In this document: positions 9,302 to 17,637 of the stretch, piece after piece
Position numbering within the stretch: the first letter of the stretch is position 1
How the letters are laid out: the number at the start of each line of letters is the position of its first letter
Source: Microbacterium laevaniformans
GTDB lineage: Bacteria; Actinomycetota; Actinomycetes; Actinomycetales; Microbacteriaceae
Assembly: GCF_016907555.1 (NCBI RefSeq)
Contig: NZ_JAFBCE010000001.1
Coordinates: forward strand, 2,170,001-2,234,000
DNA: 64,000 bases
Direction: 5' to 3'
Made by a program: the position numbers and the translations under genes
The notes under the pieces: model-generated
Databases searched by the model: none
What the model was told of the DNA's origin: nothing
The model's input: the letters and a program-made list of their open reading frames with translations, nothing else

Positions 9302-9316
9302 GCCGGCCGGCAGCAC
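9287..9316. terminator. Hairpin at the end of the TPR frame
   Basis: Perfect 12-bp arms GTGCTGCCGGCC (9287-9298) and GGCCGGCAGCAC (9305-9316) surround a 6-nt loop that contains the TGA stop. It lies 7 bp from the stop of the convergent aldehyde dehydrogenase and can serve both. Confidence 0.7.
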
Positions 9317-9323
9317 CGGCACG

Positions 9324-10688
9324 TCAGCCGGCGATGCGGATGAGCTTCTTGTTGACGAATTCCTCGGCGGCCAGCAGCCCCATCTCGCGTCCGGTGCCGC
9401 TGCGCTTGATGCCGCCGAAGGGCAGCTCGGGCGAGTCGGCGAGGACGATGTTGACGTAGACCATGCCGGCGTCGATGCGATCGGCGATGCGTTCCGCCTG
9501 CTCCTCGTCGGTGGTGAAGACGTAGGAGCCCAGACCGAACTCGGTGCCGTTGGCGATCTCGATCGCCTCGTCCTCGCCGCTGACCCGATAGACGACGCCG
9601 ACGGGTCCGAAGAACTCCTCGCGATACGCGTCCATGTCGGCCGTCACACCCGTGATCACCGTGCCGGGGAAGAACGCCCCGTCGCGCGAGCCCCCCGTGA
9701 CGACGGTCGCTCCCTGCGCGACGGCGCGATCGACCTGGTCCTGCAGCCGCTCGGCGGCGGCGAGCGAGGAGAGCGGCCCCAGCACGGTGTCCTCGGCGAA
9801 CGGATCGCCGACCTTCGCCGCGTCCATCGCGGCGGCGAACTTCTCGACGAAGCCGTCGTAGAGGTCGTCGGCGACGAGGAAACGCTTGGCGCCGTTGCAG
9901 GACTGCCCGTTGTTGTCCAGGCGTGCGTCCACGGCAGCCTGCACCGCCGCGTCGAGGTCGTCGGTCGACAGCAGGATGAACGGGTCGGAGCCGCCCAGCT
10001 CCAGAACGACCTTCTTGAGGTTGCGCCCCGCGATCTCGGCGACGGCGGCTCCCGCGCGCTCGCTGCCGGTCACCGAGACGCCGTGCACACGCCGATCGGC
10101 GATGACCTCGGCGGCCTGATCGTTGGTCAGACGGACATCGACGTACGCGCCGACGGGGAAGCCCGCATCGGCGTAGATCTGGGCGATCGCGGCGGCCGAC
10201 TGGGGGCACTGCGGCGCATGCTTGAGCAGGATGGTGTTGCCGATCGCAAGGTTCGGCGCCGCGAAGCGCGCGACCTGGTAGTACGGGAAGTTCCACGGCA
10301 TGATGCCCAGAAGCACGCCCAGAGGCGAGCGGCGGATCACCGCGGTGCCCTCCCCGAGGATGTCGATGGGCCGGTCGCCGGTGATCTCGTCGATGTGATC
10401 GGCGTAGAACTCCGTGATGTCGGCGGCGAAGTCGACCTCACCCTCGGCCGCAGCGAGCGGTTTGCCCATCTCCCGCACGATGATCCCGGCCAGCTCGTCG
10501 CGGCGCTCGCGATGCAGTTCGGCGACCCGGCGCAGCAGGGCCGCACGCTCCGCCGGCGTGGACGTGCGTCCCCATGCCTGTGCCGCCTCGTGCGCGGCGG
10601 CGACGGCGGCCTCGACCTCGTCGGCCGTGAAGTCGGGATAGGTGGCGAGGGTCTGGCCGGTGGCGGGGTTCACAACCGCGTAGGTCAT
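9324..10688 (-). CDS. NAD(P)-dependent aldehyde dehydrogenase, Sad/YneI-type succinate-semialdehyde dehydrogenase
   Basis: This 454-residue aldehyde dehydrogenase has the PWNFPYY cofactor segment, the general base in VVLELGGSDPF and the catalytic Cys264 in NNGQSCNGAKRF. That Cys context and the short length match Sad (YneI) enzymes that oxidise succinate semialdehyde. It is last in the putrescine operon, 52 bp after a second aldehyde dehydrogenase. One of the two may instead oxidise 4-aminobutanal to GABA, the step needed after putrescine oxidase; sequence alone does not settle which. Confidence 0.88.
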   Translation of the reverse strand: MTYAVVNPATGQTLATYPDFTADEVEAAVAAAHEAAQAWGRTSTPAERAALLRRVAELHRERRDELAGIIVREMGKPLAAAEGEVDFAADITEFYADHIDEITGDRPIDILGEGTAVIRRSPLGVLLGIMPWNFPYYQVARFAAPNLAIGNTILLKHAPQCPQSAAAIAQIYADAGFPVGAYVDVRLTNDQAAEVIADRRVHGVSVTGSERAGAAVAEIAGRNLKKVVLELGGSDPFILLSTDDLDAAVQAAVDARLDNNGQSCNGAKRFLVADDLYDGFVEKFAAAMDAAKVGDPFAEDTVLGPLSSLAAAERLQDQVDRAVAQGATVVTGGSRDGAFFPGTVITGVTADMDAYREEFFGPVGVVYRVSGEDEAIEIANGTEFGLGSYVFTTDEEQAERIADRIDAGMVYVNIVLADSPELPFGGIKRSGTGREMGLLAAEEFVNKKLIRIAG

Positions 10689-10740
10689 CGTCGTTCTCCG
10701 TTCGTGTCGACTGAGTGTCGGGTGGCGTCAGGGGCAGGGA

Positions 10741-12195
10741 TCAGGCGGGGATCAGCGTGTATTTGGTCGAGAGGAACTCGTGGATGCCTTCGAGGCCCCC
10801 CTCACGACCCACTCCGGACTGCTTGACACCGCCGAACGGCGCCGCCGCGTTGGAGACGACGCCCGCGTTCAGGCCCATCATGCCGGTTTCCAGACGGTCG
10901 ATCATCCGCATGCCGCGCGCGAGATCCTCGGTGAAGACGTAGGACACCAGACCGTACTCCGTGTCGTTGGCGAGGCGCACGGCCTCCTCCTCGTCTCCGA
11001 ACGTGGCGATCGCCAGCACCGGGCCGAAGATCTCCTCGCGGAGGATGTCGCTGCCGCCGGCCACGTCCGTGATCACGGTGGGCTCGAAGAACGTCCCCGG
11101 GCCATCGATGGCCGATCCGCCGGTGAGCAGGCGTGCACCGCGCGCGACGGCATCCGAGACGAGCGCCTCGGCGCCCTCGACGGCCTTGCGGTCGATGAGC
11201 GGACCGATCTGCACGCCGTCCTCGGTTCCGCGGCCCACGCGCATCGCGGCGACCCGCTCGGTGACACGACGGGCGAACTCCTCGGCGACCGACGCGTGCA
11301 CGATGAAACGGTTGGCGGCGGTGCAGGCCTGGCCGATGTTGCGGAACTTCGCGAGCATCGCGCCGTCGACGGCCTTGTCGAGGTCGGCGTCGTCGAACAC
11401 GACGAACGGCGCATTGCCGCCGAGTTCCATGGACACGCGCAGGACGCCTTCGGCCGCCTGGGCGATGAGCTTCTTGCCCACCGGCGTCGAGCCCGTGAAC
11501 GAGAGCTTGCGCAGGCGCGGGTCGGCGATGATCGGCGCCGAGAGCGCCCCCGAGCGGGTCGTGGTGACGACGTTGACGACCCCCGCCGGAAGGCCCGCCT
11601 CGACCAGGATGTCGACGAAGGCGAGCGTCGTCAGCGGGGTGAGCTCGGCCGGCTTGATGACCACCGTGCAGCCGGCGGCGAGCGCCGGGGCGATCTTGCG
11701 GGTGGCCATCGCGAGCGGGAAGTTCCACGGCGTGATGAAGAAGCAGGGCCCGACCGGCCGCTGGCTGACGATCATGCGGCCCGTGCCCTCCGGGTTCGAG
11801 CCGAAGCGGCCGGCGATGCGCACGGCCTCCTCGCTGAACCAGCGCAGGAACTCGCCCCCGTAGGTCACCTCGCCGCGCGCCTCCGCGAGCGGCTTTCCCA
11901 TCTCGAGGGTCATCAGCAGGGCGATCTCGTCGGCGCGCTCCATCAGCAGGTCGAATGCCCGGCGGAGGATGTCGCTGCGGCGCCGCGGCGCGGTCGCCGC
12001 CCACTCCTCCTGAGCCGCGACCGCCGCGTCCAGGGCGCGGATGCCGTCTTCGGGCGACGCGTCGGCGATCTCGACCAGGGTCTCACCGGTCGCGGGATCG
12101 ACGACGGGGAAGGTCCCGGCCGAGCCGGCGACCCACTCGCCGCCGATGAACAGTCCGCGGGGAACCTTCTCGAGCAGTGCGCTTTGCGTGATCAA
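10741..12195 (-). CDS. gabD: Succinate-semialdehyde dehydrogenase, GabD-type
   Basis: This 484-residue aldehyde dehydrogenase has FITPWNFPLAMATRK, the cofactor motif FTGSTPVGK, the base in VSMELGGNAPF and the catalytic Cys291 in NIGQACTAANRF. It is typical of GabD, which makes succinate from succinate semialdehyde. The start is TTG 12195: it has an ideal ribosome site (GAAGGAGG, 7 nt away), and its first bases overlap the permease stop by 4 bp (TTGA). Earlier in-frame starts lie deep inside the permease. It sits between the permease and a second aldehyde dehydrogenase. Confidence 0.9.
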   Translation of the reverse strand: MITQSALLEKVPRGLFIGGEWVAGSAGTFPVVDPATGETLVEIADASPEDGIRALDAAVAAQEEWAATAPRRRSDILRRAFDLLMERADEIALLMTLEMGKPLAEARGEVTYGGEFLRWFSEEAVRIAGRFGSNPEGTGRMIVSQRPVGPCFFITPWNFPLAMATRKIAPALAAGCTVVIKPAELTPLTTLAFVDILVEAGLPAGVVNVVTTTRSGALSAPIIADPRLRKLSFTGSTPVGKKLIAQAAEGVLRVSMELGGNAPFVVFDDADLDKAVDGAMLAKFRNIGQACTAANRFIVHASVAEEFARRVTERVAAMRVGRGTEDGVQIGPLIDRKAVEGAEALVSDAVARGARLLTGGSAIDGPGTFFEPTVITDVAGGSDILREEIFGPVLAIATFGDEEEAVRLANDTEYGLVSYVFTEDLARGMRMIDRLETGMMGLNAGVVSNAAAPFGGVKQSGVGREGGLEGIHEFLSTKYTLIPA

Positions 12196-13745
12196 CGTGC
12201 GGCCTCCTTCAGGCGACGGGTGCTGGCAGGGGCGTCCGTGGTGAGGGTCTCGCCGCGGAAGAAGGCGGGACGTGTCACCGACTGCCAGATCATGAGGACG
12301 ATACCCACCACGATGATGAGCATGCCGAGGATGAAGACGATCCCGACGCCGCCGACGTTGGCGCCGGAGCCGTAGTCGGGATCCATGGAGTCGATGAGCG
12401 TGGTGAAGAACAGGATGCCGAGGATCACGCCGCCCACGAGGGGGAACAGGAACGTGAAGAACACGTTGCGCACCGAGTCGAACCACTGCTTACGGAAGTA
12501 CCAGACGCACGCGAAAGCCGTGATGCCGTAGTAGAAGCAGATCATCATGCCGAGCGTGAGGATCGTGTCCCAGAGGGTGTTCTCGCTCACCACGCGCATC
12601 ACCGCGTAGAACGCGGAGGCGACCACCGCCGAGACGATCGTGGCGAAGCCGGGCGTGAAGAAGCGCGGGCTGACCCGCGCGAACGCCGGTGGGAGGGCGC
12701 CGTAGTGTCCCATCGACAGGAGCGTGCGCGCCGGTCCCACGAACGTCGACTGCAGCGACGACGCCGACGAGGTGAGCACCGCGAGGGACACGAGGAAGGC
12801 GAGTGGCCCAAGGATCGGTCCGGACAGGTGGAAGAACACGTTGCCCTGGATGTCCTCGTTGCCCAGGCCCAGCTCCCCCGTGCCGACCCCGGCGTACATG
12901 ATCATGGCGACGGCCAGCAGAAGGTAGATCGAGACGATCGTCAGCACCGTGATGGTCGCCGCACGACCCGGCGTCCTCTCGGGGTCCTTCGTCTCCTCGT
13001 TCATCGTGAGGGTGACGTCCCACCCCCAGAAGATGAAGATCGACAGCGACAGGCCCGCGGCGAACGCGCTGAACGAGCTGACGGCGAACGGGTTGAACCA
13101 GCCGATGTCGAACGGCTGGACGTCGAAGCCCTTGCCGCTGACGGCCTCGACGATGGCGGCGATCGCGAAGAACAGCAGCACGGCGACCTGGAAGGTCACG
13201 AGCACGTACTGCAACTTCTGGGTGGTCTGCATGTCGCGGTAGGAGATGAAGGTGGCCGCGAGCATGAACAGAAGACACACGCCCACGTTGATCCACGTGT
13301 TCGACGCGAGGTCGGCGATCTCGGCGTTGCCCGTCACCTGCGACAGCAGCAGGAAGAGGAAGTCCACGGCGACGCCGGCCAGGTTCGACAGCACGAGGAT
13401 CGTGGCGACCACCAGTCCCCACCCGGCCATCCAGCCGACCCACGGTCCGAAGGCGCGCGCCGCCCAGGTGAAGCTGGTGCCGGCATCCGGCATGCGGTTG
13501 TTCAGCTCGCGGTAGCCGAAGGCGACCAGGAGCATCGGGATGAATCCCACGAGGATGATCGCCGGGATCTGCGCGCCCACCGCGGATGCCGTGGGGCCGA
13601 CGGCCGCCGTGAACGTGTACGCCGGGGCGATGCAGGAGATCCCGATGACGACGGCGCCGATCAGGCCGATCGTGCCGGCGCTGAGCCCCTTGCTGGAGAG
13701 GGCCCCGGTCGTGGAGGCGGCGTCGGTCGTGGAGGGTGTGCTCAT
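12192..13745 (-). CDS. APC-superfamily amino acid/polyamine permease
   Basis: This 517-residue membrane protein has about 12 to 14 hydrophobic helices. The first pair (GTIGLIGAVVIGISCIAPAYTF) holds the unwound glycine-rich substrate motif of APC transporters. Position in the operon, between uspA and gabD with 4-bp overlaps on both sides, suggests uptake of putrescine or GABA. A proton-coupled importer is expected from the family. The Ser/Thr-rich first 20 residues are probably a flexible cytoplasmic tail. Confidence 0.88.
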   Translation of the reverse strand: MSTPSTTDAASTTGALSSKGLSAGTIGLIGAVVIGISCIAPAYTFTAAVGPTASAVGAQIPAIILVGFIPMLLVAFGYRELNNRMPDAGTSFTWAARAFGPWVGWMAGWGLVVATILVLSNLAGVAVDFLFLLLSQVTGNAEIADLASNTWINVGVCLLFMLAATFISYRDMQTTQKLQYVLVTFQVAVLLFFAIAAIVEAVSGKGFDVQPFDIGWFNPFAVSSFSAFAAGLSLSIFIFWGWDVTLTMNEETKDPERTPGRAATITVLTIVSIYLLLAVAMIMYAGVGTGELGLGNEDIQGNVFFHLSGPILGPLAFLVSLAVLTSSASSLQSTFVGPARTLLSMGHYGALPPAFARVSPRFFTPGFATIVSAVVASAFYAVMRVVSENTLWDTILTLGMMICFYYGITAFACVWYFRKQWFDSVRNVFFTFLFPLVGGVILGILFFTTLIDSMDPDYGSGANVGGVGIVFILGMLIIVVGIVLMIWQSVTRPAFFRGETLTTDAPASTRRLKEAAR

Positions 13746-14626
13746 CGTCGAGACTCCTCGGAGTGGGTTCGGGGGACGACGATCACCGGCACGGTGATCT
13801 CGTGCAGCATCTTCGCCGCGGTCGAGCCGAGGAACAGGCGGCGCGGCTGCGCGAGGCGGCTCGATCCGACGAGCACGAGTTCACCCGGCTGCCAGTCGAG
13901 GTAGGACACGGCCTCCTCGATGCTGTCGCCGGCGGCGACCGCGACATCGGTGTGCAGGCCGCCAGGAAGCTCCGCCCGAGCCGCCGCGAGCACCTCATCG
14001 GCCTTCGTCGTGCCGGCGAGGCGGATGGCACCCGTGTCGGCGGACGGCGGAAGATCGACCGGCAGCAGGGAGAGCAGTCGGACGGGCACGCCGAGGGTCT
14101 CCGCGAGCGCTGCGGTCTCGGCGATGAGGGCGTCGGCCCCGGGCCGCATGCCGATCGCGACCGTCAGCCGGGTGATGCCGGTCTCGGGCGCGATCTTGCG
14201 TGCCCCCCGCGGGACGAGGACGACCGGCACATCCGATGAGTGCAGCAGCTCGCTCGTCGTCGAGCCGAGGCGGTGCCGGCCGCGCGAGGCGCCGTCGGCG
14301 GCGCCGACCACGATGTACGAGGCACCCAGCTCGTCGGCGATCTCGATGAGGCCCTCGGCGAACGACTCGGCCGGGCGCACATGGGCGTGCGCGACGACGT
14401 CGGCGGGGATCCGGTCGATCGCCTGGGCGATCCAGGTCTGCGCCTGCGCGTGCAGGTGCCGTTCGTACCCGGCATCCGGGGGCGTGATGACGCTGCGGTC
14501 GGAGCTGGGCAGGATGATCGCGACGTCGAGCACGGCGTCGAGGGCCGCCGCGAGCCGCGCGGCGAACGCGACGGCGTCGCGTCCGGGCTTGGTCGCGGTG
14601 TATCCGACGACGACGTGCCCGCTCAT
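13742..14626 (-). CDS. Tandem universal stress protein (UspA family)
   Basis: This 294-residue protein consists of two UspA domains (about 1-145 and 150-290). Each starts with a VVGYTATKPGRDA or TVAIGMRPGADAL strand-helix and ends with an ATP-binding G2-x9-G-S/T type loop (GAADGASRGRHRLGSTTSE; VGSSRLAQPRRLFLGSTAAK). It overlaps puo and the permease by 4 bp each, so it is made with the polyamine enzymes. UspA domains often bind ATP and modulate transporters; a role in permease control is inference only. Confidence 0.87.
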   Translation of the reverse strand: MSGHVVVGYTATKPGRDAVAFAARLAAALDAVLDVAIILPSSDRSVITPPDAGYERHLHAQAQTWIAQAIDRIPADVVAHAHVRPAESFAEGLIEIADELGASYIVVGAADGASRGRHRLGSTTSELLHSSDVPVVLVPRGARKIAPETGITRLTVAIGMRPGADALIAETAALAETLGVPVRLLSLLPVDLPPSADTGAIRLAGTTKADEVLAAARAELPGGLHTDVAVAAGDSIEEAVSYLDWQPGELVLVGSSRLAQPRRLFLGSTAAKMLHEITVPVIVVPRTHSEESRR

Positions 14627-15984
14627 GTGTGGATCTCGTCCAGGATCTGCTGCGCCGCGAGGCGCCCCATGCGGATGGCTCCGTCGACGTGCTGGTAGCC
14701 CGCGCCGGCCATGTCGCTGCACGCGAAGTGGATGGGCCCGACGGGGGTGCGCAGGTCCGCGCCGTAGCGGTGCAGTCCGCCGAGGTCGAAGGATGCCGCG
14801 TACGCGCCGCGCGTCCACTCCTCGCTGCCCCAGTCGCTCTCGTAGTAGACGACCGGATCCTTCGCCTCGGGACCGTAGTAGTGGCTGAGCGATTCGAGAA
14901 TGCGCTCCTTGCGCTCCTCGGCGCTCAGACGGAACAGGTCATCGGCCGTGCGGTCGGAGACGAAGCCCACGAGCGTTCCGCGCTCGTCGCCGTGGTTCGT
15001 GTTGTCGTAGGCCTCGTGCGAGAGCTCATAGGGGCTGAAGGCCGTGCCCGACAGGCCCTTTTCGCGCCAGAAGGGCGTCTCGTAGACGGCGTGCACCTTG
15101 ATGACGAAGCCCATCGAGATGTGCTGATGCATCTGGTGCTGAAGGCGCGGCAGCGGCGGAACGAACGAGATGCGGTTGTACAGCACCGGCGCGAGCGCGA
15201 GGATCGCGTGGCGAGCGCGGACGGTGACGCCGTCGGCGATGGCCACGACACCCTCCCCCTCGGTGTATTCGAGGGTGCGCACCGGCTGGCCGAGGAAGAC
15301 GTCGTCGCCCAGGCGCTCGGCCAGCAGCAGCGGCACCTGCTGCAGGCCGCCGACGACGCGCTTGTCCAGGATGAAGTCGGCATCGACCAGGTTGGTGTAG
15401 CTACCGGCGGATGCCGCCATCAGCAGCGACTGCAGCAGCGAGAACGAATGGGTCGGCTTCGTGAGCATGGCCGATCCGGTGGGGAAGGCGAGGTTGCGGA
15501 TGGCCTCGTCGTCGTCGGTCTGCTCGCGCAGCCAGGCATCCCACGAGACGGTGTCCCACTCCGCGGCCTTCGGGTGTGCCCACGGGCGGTCGGGATCGAT
15601 CTCGGCGACCATGGCGTCGAGGCGGGCGGTGACATCCGCGATGACCTTCTCGGTCTCGGCGCTGACGGGGAACATCTCACCCGTGTAGCGGTGGGCGACC
15701 CCATCGGGGCCGATATAGACGCTGTCGCCGTCGCGGTAGCGGTCGAAGGTCTCCAGACCCAGCTCGACGATGGTCTCCTTGAGCGCGTCCTGATCGGGCG
15801 AGACCCACTGGCCGCCGATCTCGAGCATCGCTCCCTCGATCGTGTCGGTCCACAGCCGCCCGCCCACGCGGTCGCGGGCTTCGAGCACGGTGACCGACAG
15901 GCCCGCCTTCTTGAGCTGGTTGGCGGCGGTCAATCCCGCCGCACCGGCGCCGATGACGACGACGTCGCGCGTGATCTCGGTCAT
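14623..15984 (-). CDS. puo: Putrescine oxidase (flavin monoamine oxidase)
   Basis: This 453-residue FAD amine oxidase has the dinucleotide fold VIGAGAAGLTAANQL near residues 10-25, followed by VLEARDRVGGR, and the C-terminal FAD motif around AGAGYQHVDGAIRMG. Long stretches recall Rhodococcus and Micrococcus putrescine oxidase from memory, including GGQWVSPDQ and the DWGSEEWTRGAYAAS segment. It converts putrescine and oxygen to 4-aminobutanal, ammonia and hydrogen peroxide. Neighbouring aldehyde dehydrogenases and GabT supply the next steps. It overlaps uspA by 4 bp and lies 152 bp from gabT. Confidence 0.92.
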   Translation of the reverse strand: MTEITRDVVVIGAGAAGLTAANQLKKAGLSVTVLEARDRVGGRLWTDTIEGAMLEIGGQWVSPDQDALKETIVELGLETFDRYRDGDSVYIGPDGVAHRYTGEMFPVSAETEKVIADVTARLDAMVAEIDPDRPWAHPKAAEWDTVSWDAWLREQTDDDEAIRNLAFPTGSAMLTKPTHSFSLLQSLLMAASAGSYTNLVDADFILDKRVVGGLQQVPLLLAERLGDDVFLGQPVRTLEYTEGEGVVAIADGVTVRARHAILALAPVLYNRISFVPPLPRLQHQMHQHISMGFVIKVHAVYETPFWREKGLSGTAFSPYELSHEAYDNTNHGDERGTLVGFVSDRTADDLFRLSAEERKERILESLSHYYGPEAKDPVVYYESDWGSEEWTRGAYAASFDLGGLHRYGADLRTPVGPIHFACSDMAGAGYQHVDGAIRMGRLAAQQILDEIHT

Positions 15985-16136
15985 TGTGTCTCCTCTGTCG
16001 TGGATCCGGATGCGTGGTGCTCCCGCAGCATGTCCCGATAAGCGCTGTCAGAGTGGCCTCGAGGAGACCGAAAGTGGGACATCGCCGGGCGCAAGTGGGA
16101 CATGGGGCGGGGTGTGGGTGGGATGCCGGGGCGGGG
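15985..16136 (-). promoter_or_regulatory. gabT-puo gap with three GGGACAT copies
   Basis: Two direct copies of AGTGGGACAT lie near 16073-16082 and 16093-16102, and a reversed copy (ATGTCCC) near 16030. They form a plausible operator or promoter cluster for the puo genes. No hairpin terminator for gabT is evident, so read-through is possible. Confidence 0.35.
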
Positions 16137-17486
16137 TCAGTGGGCGGCGAGGGCGGCGACGACGACGTCGACGCCCTCGGTGAGCAGTTCGTCGGAGATC
16201 GACAGGGGCGGCAGGAAGCGGATGACGTTGCCGTAGGTGCCGCAGGTGAGGACGATCACGCCCTCGGCGATCGCCGCCTTGGCCACGGCCGACGTGAGCG
16301 CGGCATCCGGGGCCTTCGTCTCGGGGTCGACGAACTCGACCGCGATCATCGCGCCGGCTCCGCGCACCTCGCCGATACGCGCGTCGGTCTGCTGCAGGGA
16401 CTCGAAGCGGGCGCGGAGGATCCCCCCGATCTCGCGCGCCCGCTCGAGCATCCCGTCGTTCTCGAAGGCGTCGATCGCGGCGATCGCCGCCGCGCAGGCG
16501 ACCGGGTTGCCGCCGTAGGTGCCGCCGAGGCCTCCGCCGTGGGTGGCATCCATGATCTCGGCGCGCCCGGTGACCGCCGCCAGCGGCATGCCGCCGGCGA
16601 TGCCCTTGGCCGTCGTGATGAGGTCCGGCACGATGCCGAACAGTTCGCTCGCGAACATCGCACCGGTGCGGGCGAAGCCGGTCTGCACCTCGTCGGCGAT
16701 GAAGACGACGTCGTGGGCGCGGCACCAGTCGACGACCGCGGGAAGGAATCCCTCGGCGGGCACGATGAAGCCGCCCTCGCCCTGGATCGGTTCGATGATG
16801 ACGGCCGCCAGGTTGTCGGCGCCGATCTGCTTCTCGATCAACGAGATGGCCTTGGCAGCGGCATCCGCACCGCTCAGGCCGTCGCGCAGCGGGTACGAGG
16901 CCGGCACGCGGTAGATCTCGGAGGCGAACGGACCGAATCCGCTCTTGTACGGCATCGACTTCGCGGTGAGGGCCATCGTGAGGTTGGTGCGGCCGTGGTA
17001 GGCGTGGTCGAACGCGACGACGGCCTGGCGGCCGGTGGCCTTGCGCGCGATCTTGATCGCGTTCTCGACGGCTTCGGCGCCGGAGTTGAACAGCGCCGAC
17101 TTCTTCGCGTGGTCGCCGGGCGTGAGACGGTTGAGCTTCTCGGCGACGGCCACGTACGACTCGTACGGCGAGATCATGAAGCAGGTGTGCGTCATCTGCG
17201 CGACGGCGGCCTGGACGGCCGCCACGACGTCCGGGTGGGCGTTGCCCACGCTCGTGACGGCGATGCCACTGCCGAGGTCGATGAGCGAGTTGCCGTCGGC
17301 GTCGACCACGACGCCCCCGCCGGCGGCGACGGCTTCGATCGGCACCGTGTGCGCGACTCCCGACGCGACGGCGGCGCTCTTGCGCGCCAGCAGCTCCTGC
17401 GAGCGGGGGCCGGGGATCGCGGTGACGAGACGGCGCTCCTGCGCCAGGGACGGACCGCCGACGACGGCGCTGTCGATGATGCTCAT
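16137..17486 (-). CDS. gabT: 4-aminobutyrate aminotransferase
   Basis: This 449-residue class-III PLP aminotransferase has the motif FIADEVQTGFARTG and the PLP lysine (K294) in LITTAKGIAGGMPLAAV. Upstream, LFNSGAEAVENAIKIAR is the phosphate-binding segment. It transfers the amino group of GABA to 2-oxoglutarate, giving succinate semialdehyde for the dehydrogenases downstream. ATG 17486 follows a TACGCT box by 6 nt, which suggests a leaderless transcript. It diverges from a PucR-type regulator with a ~150-bp control region. Confidence 0.95.
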   Translation of the reverse strand: MSIIDSAVVGGPSLAQERRLVTAIPGPRSQELLARKSAAVASGVAHTVPIEAVAAGGGVVVDADGNSLIDLGSGIAVTSVGNAHPDVVAAVQAAVAQMTHTCFMISPYESYVAVAEKLNRLTPGDHAKKSALFNSGAEAVENAIKIARKATGRQAVVAFDHAYHGRTNLTMALTAKSMPYKSGFGPFASEIYRVPASYPLRDGLSGADAAAKAISLIEKQIGADNLAAVIIEPIQGEGGFIVPAEGFLPAVVDWCRAHDVVFIADEVQTGFARTGAMFASELFGIVPDLITTAKGIAGGMPLAAVTGRAEIMDATHGGGLGGTYGGNPVACAAAIAAIDAFENDGMLERAREIGGILRARFESLQQTDARIGEVRGAGAMIAVEFVDPETKAPDAALTSAVAKAAIAEGVIVLTCGTYGNVIRFLPPLSISDELLTEGVDVVVAALAAH

Positions 17487-17498
17487 GCCGGGAGCGTA
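17487..17498 (-). promoter_or_regulatory. -10 box of gabT, leaderless
   Basis: TACGCT (17498-17493 on the minus strand), then 6 nt, then ATG 17486. The rest of the divergent gap to 17637 holds TCTG-TGAT-CAGA near 17540 and the PucR gene's own GAGGAGG ribosome site. Confidence 0.5.
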
Positions 17499-17637
17499 TG
17501 AGCCTCGGATGCCGAGCCACACCCTCCGCCGTGTACATTCTGTGATCAGATGCATACGTGGCGTATAGCCGCCGCGCATCCATCGCCGGGAGCCCGCCCC
17601 GGATCGACCCCAGACCGCGCCGAGGAGGCCGCCGCCC

